Source: Quisquiliibacterium sp. (lineage in GTDB: Bacteria; Pseudomonadota; Gammaproteobacteria; Burkholderiales; Burkholderiaceae_E). From it: a DNA stretch of 19,079 nt. The stretch covers positions 1 to 19,079 of the forward strand of contig JAURMJ010000248.1 in NCBI GenBank assembly GCA_030830765.1, read 5' to 3'. This document shows, piece by piece, positions 15,028-19,079 of this stretch. The stretch's first letter is position 1. Each line of letters starts with the position of its first letter. The translations under genes and the position numbers were made by a program. Below the pieces are notes generated by a model, which saw only the letters and a list, made by a program, of their open reading frames with translations, made no database searches and had not been told where the DNA came from.

Positions 15028-16218
15028 TCAGGAATTTCGGCGGGTGTGCTCAATAGCCGCGCAAAAGCCCAACAGGCGATGGGCCAGATCGCTTTGCTCA
15101 GCCTGGCGTGCTGCGATCCTGCGGTAGATCGGTGCCAGCGCGGGAAGTCGGCGCAGCATGCTCGGCAGCGCGTCGACCATTGTTGAGGCGTCGCTCCAGG
15201 CTCGCATCAGATCTGCAGCGGTCGCGAACAGAGCCGTCTGATCGGCCTGATCAGCACTGCTTGCCAGCGTCTTTAAGCGGTTGAGAAAAGCGTCGAGCTT
15301 GACCCGGTGCAGATCTGCAGCCTGACGATAGGGCTGCCAGACGAAGGGAATTCCTGACCACACGGCACGGATCCAGGAGTCTTCGCCGCGAACGAAGTTC
15401 AGTGAGCAACTCCACAGCACCCGATCGTACTGCGATTGCTCGAGCATCGGGATGCGCTCGATGCGCAGATTGCCTCGCAGTCTCGACTGACCGGTCTGAA
15501 GCTGCTCCCCGAGAAAAGCCTGAACATGCTCGTCAGCGACTGCCTCCGGAATCAGCAGATGGATTGGCTGTGTCGCTTGCTCGAGCTGCACAAACAGTTC
15601 CAGCGCAGGCGCTTGCGGATAGCAGAACAGCGATATCCGGGTTTCGGCTGGGCGTGCGTCAATGCCCTGCTCGCGCAGCCATGGAAGTGCCAACTGTCCC
15701 TGAAGGAAGGCATCGCGTTGATCGAACAGCGACTGTTCGCGAATCAACCCGCCACTGCGCTCGGTAAATCCGGGGTAGTAGAAGTACTCGATCGCGGCGT
15801 CGCCCGGCTTGCGCGAGGCCAGCCCGTGGCAGCCGTCGATCCAGTCTTCGGCACTCAGGTATTCAAGATTGATCCAGATCGGCGGGTGTTCTGCGCCGAT
15901 TGATTTGCGTACCGTCGCAGGCAAATGACAACCAAAGGCAGAGATCACGACCTGAGCACAGTCGACGGGAGATGTACCAGCATCCCAGTGAAAGATCTGG
16001 ACCTCATGCAGTCGGACGCCCGGTGCGGCGCCGGGGGCAATCCGGGCCAGGGTCTGGGGTTGATCGATCCAGAATCGTACCTGTGCGCTGAACTGCGAGG
16101 CCAGCTGTCGGGCCAGGCGCCAGGCGACACCGGCATCACCCAGGTTGTCGACCACCTGACAGTAGATGTCGAAGGAGCGGATTGGTAAGGACCGGGCCCC
16201 GGGCACAGGGATGGTCAA
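15028..16218 (-). CDS. earP: EF-P arginine rhamnosyltransferase EarP
   Basis: EarP transfers rhamnose from dTDP-rhamnose to Arg32 of EF-P. It is a cytoplasmic GT-B glycosyltransferase. The 396-residue frame has the N-terminal signature DIYCQVVDNLGDAGVAWRLA with D24 and D28, and the nucleotide-sugar site FVRGEDSW (275-282) with E279. These match the catalytic Asp-Asp-Glu set known from Pseudomonas EarP (D13, D17, E273). No ATG lies near the N-terminus. The TTG ending at 16218 overlaps the upstream stop as TTGA but has GGGAG directly abutting it. A GTG at 16206 has GGGAG 12 bases upstream. Either would leave the domain intact. It is coupled to the KTSC gene and followed by its substrate efp. 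Confidence 0.95.
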   Translation of the reverse strand: MTIPVPGARSLPIRSFDIYCQVVDNLGDAGVAWRLARQLASQFSAQVRFWIDQPQTLARIAPGAAPGVRLHEVQIFHWDAGTSPVDCAQVVISAFGCHLPATVRKSIGAEHPPIWINLEYLSAEDWIDGCHGLASRKPGDAAIEYFYYPGFTERSGGLIREQSLFDQRDAFLQGQLALPWLREQGIDARPAETRISLFCYPQAPALELFVQLEQATQPIHLLIPEAVADEHVQAFLGEQLQTGQSRLRGNLRIERIPMLEQSQYDRVLWSCSLNFVRGEDSWIRAVWSGIPFVWQPYRQAADLHRVKLDAFLNRLKTLASSADQADQTALFATAADLMRAWSDASTMVDALPSMLRRLPALAPIYRRIAARQAEQSDLAHRLLGFCAAIEHTRRNS

Positions 16219-16499
16219 CTCCCAGACGGGTCTGATGCGCCGCCAAATAACGCGTCGAGTTTTGCCCGCGCCGTGTCGGAATTGTCCGAGCCGGCGGGAG
16301 CATTCGGGTATTCGTCCGCGATCCGGTCCTCAAAGTAGCTTCCAGGGTTTGGCGCGCTGGTCAGGCGGCGCCAGACCTCTCCAGGAACCCCTTTGAACAG
16401 GCGGGCGGAGCCATCCTGGAACTCGATACGCAAGTGCTTCTCGCGTTCGTCATAGGAGGCAGCAATCAGCTTGCCGCCTCTGAGGACTCTGCGTTCCAT
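16215..16499 (-). CDS. KTSC domain protein
   Basis: This is a 94-residue protein with a KTSC-type domain over about residues 3-65: LIAASYDEREKHLRIEFQDG, then FKGVPGEVWRRL and GSYFEDRIADEYP. The family is small and poorly known. Related domains are found attached to some lysyl-tRNA synthetases, and nucleic-acid binding has been suggested. The C-terminal ~30 residues are variable and probably flexible. GGAG eight bases before the ATG supports the start. Its stop overlaps the earP start codon, so the two should be translated together. Being first in a KTSC-earP-efp set hints at a translation-related role, but this is inference from position only. Confidence 0.8.
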   Translation of the reverse strand: MERRVLRGGKLIAASYDEREKHLRIEFQDGSARLFKGVPGEVWRRLTSAPNPGSYFEDRIADEYPNAPAGSDNSDTARAKLDALFGGASDPSGS

Positions 16500-16558
16500 G
16501 CTGAATGACTCCGCTGGATCTGATCAGGGGTGTTCGCGTTGGAGGGCTCAGCGATGGC

Positions 16559-17323
16559 TCATTTGGGTGCCATGCGGATTGCGCCATCGAGCCGGATGGT
16601 TTCTCCATTGAGCATCGTGTTTGCAAAGATCTGACCGACCAGCAGGGCGTACTCGTTCGGGCGGCCGAGCCTTGGGGGAAACGGTACCTGCTTGCCAAGC
16701 GAATCCTGGGCGGCAGGCGGAAGTCCCTGGAGTAGCGGCGTCAGAAACAGACCGGGTGCGATTGTCATGACACGGATGCCTTCACGGGCCAGATCACGCG
16801 CAATCGGCAGCGTCATCCCGACGATCCCACCTTTGGATGCCGAGTAGGCCGCCTGACCAATCTGCCCATCAAAGGCAGCAACTGATGCGGTGTTGATGAT
16901 GACGCCACGTTCGCCCTCGGCATTGGGCGTGTTACTGCACATGGCCGCAGCTGCCAATCTGATCATGTTGAACGTACCGATCAGATTGATGTTGATCACG
17001 CGCATGAACGCATCCAGCGGGTGTGGACCGTCGCGGCCAACCGTCTTGTTCGGAGTGCCGATGCCGGCGCAATTGATGAGTCCCACCAGGGTTCCCATCG
17101 CGCAGGCTGCATCGACCGCCGCCTTGCCTTCCGCTTCCGAGGTCACGTCGCATTTGATGAAACTGGCGTTGGCACCCAGTTCCTTTGCGTATGCTTCGCC
17201 GAGGCTGACGTTGACGTCGGCGATCATGACCTTGCCGCCTGCCTCGATGATTGAGCGTGCGGTCGATCCGCCCAGACCAGAGGCTCCTCCGGTCACTAAG
17301 ACAACATTGCCTTCGAACTGCAT
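16559..17323 (-). CDS. Short-chain dehydrogenase, 3-hydroxyacyl-CoA dehydrogenase type II-like
   Basis: The 254-residue SDR has the Rossmann motif TGGASGLG (11-18), D36 after the second strand (favouring NAD over NADP), the NCAG turn (84-87), catalytic N113 and the S147/Y160/K164 triad. The pattern matches the HSD10 / 3-hydroxy-2-methylbutyryl-CoA dehydrogenase group: the [21 protein letters not shown] stretch, [30 protein letters not shown], and the ending [14 protein letters not shown]. Such enzymes oxidise short hydroxyacyl-CoA in fatty-acid or branched-chain amino-acid breakdown. An excellent AAAGGAG six bases from the ATG fixes the start. It lies 59 bases upstream of the KTSC gene and could be co-transcribed with it. 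A TATACT (17353-17358) is a possible -10 without a good -35. Confidence 0.92.
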   Translation of the reverse strand: MQFEGNVVLVTGGASGLGGSTARSIIEAGGKVMIADVNVSLGEAYAKELGANASFIKCDVTSEAEGKAAVDAACAMGTLVGLINCAGIGTPNKTVGRDGPHPLDAFMRVININLIGTFNMIRLAAAAMCSNTPNAEGERGVIINTASVAAFDGQIGQAAYSASKGGIVGMTLPIARDLAREGIRVMTIAPGLFLTPLLQGLPPAAQDSLGKQVPFPPRLGRPNEYALLVGQIFANTMLNGETIRLDGAIRMAPK

Positions 17324-17375
17324 CAGAAACTCCTTTCAGAATAATTGACTGAAGTATAGAGACTTGGCGCGTCGG

Positions 17376-17405
17376 CAAAGAAGAAGGGCGCCTTGCGGCG
17401 CCCTT
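17376..17405 (-). terminator. Intrinsic terminator after the pyrophosphatase gene
   Basis: AAGGGCGCC (17384-17392) pairs perfectly with GGCGCCCTT (17397-17405) around a four-base loop. On the minus strand CTTCTTTG follows. It ends the pyrophosphatase transcript and separates it from the dehydrogenase gene. Confidence 0.8.
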
Positions 17406-17409
17406 GCAA

Positions 17410-17432
17410 CCGGGACAGAAACATCGTCCCGG
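17410..17432 (-). terminator. Upstream hairpin of a tandem 3' pair
   Basis: CCGGGAC and GTCCCGG form a 7-base perfect stem with a nine-base loop, between the pyrophosphatase stop and the main terminator. It lacks a T-run and probably protects the 3' end or assists termination. Confidence 0.45.
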
Positions 17433-17450
17433 CGAAGCATCAGCTTGGGC

Positions 17451-19079
<1,629 letters not shown>

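Overview
The window reads as chromosomal DNA of a betaproteobacterium, most likely in or near the Burkholderiales. The grounds are the protein set rather than a marker gene. It holds an arginine-type elongation factor P with its rhamnosyltransferase EarP, a DUF3579 protein next to arginine genes (a betaproteobacterial neighbourhood), a class of argininosuccinate synthase common in that group, a Uup-type ABC-F ATPase, and moderately high GC. No genus can be assigned. Eighteen protein genes are supported. No tRNA, rRNA, CRISPR array, insertion sequence or phage gene was seen.

Layout from left to right. Bases 143-4460 (minus) form a close-packed run argG - uup - GNAT acetyltransferase - yajQ, with a 38-base gap after argG, a 4-base ATGA overlap between uup and the GNAT gene, and a 21-base gap before yajQ. 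A near-perfect promoter -10 box and two leader hairpins precede argG. Bases 4521-6739 (minus) hold an OmpR-family response regulator and its sensor kinase, overlapping by ATGA. Diverging from them is an ECF-type sigma factor (6897-7475, plus). The shared intergenic region carries three copies of CGTGAT spaced exactly 11 bp apart, a spacing typical of OmpR/PhoB-family binding sites. An aldo/keto reductase follows (7684-8688, plus).

Bases 8767-12520 (minus) are argD - argF - a gamma-glutamyltransferase-family gene in one apparent operon. DUF3579 (12836-13147, plus) diverges from argD. Between them lie a palindrome-like site and an intrinsic terminator that no annotated gene explains. A two-receiver signalling protein with a degenerate first domain (13353-14201, plus) follows. 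It converges on efp.

Bases 14372-16499 (minus) are KTSC protein - earP - efp. This is the EF-P rhamnosylation module: EF-P has the acceptor Arg32 and EarP keeps its key acidic residues. Further right are a short-chain dehydrogenase of the 3-hydroxyacyl-CoA dehydrogenase type II kind (16559-17323, minus) and the C-terminal part of a membrane proton-pumping pyrophosphatase (17451 to the window edge, minus), whose GNTTKA motif marks the potassium-independent subfamily.

The genes serve arginine synthesis (argD, argF, argG), translation quality (EF-P/EarP, Uup), envelope or stress signalling (kinase, regulator, sigma factor, double receiver) and energy metabolism (pyrophosphatase, dehydrogenase). 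Most of this is ordinary core genome. I see no clear new defence or mobile system. The items most worth a second look are regulatory: the 11-bp repeats, the unexplained terminator and inverted repeat before argD, and the inverted repeats before the double-receiver gene. On the protein side they are the pseudo-receiver, the KTSC-earP coupling, and the leaderless gamma-glutamyltransferase homologue inside the arginine operon.
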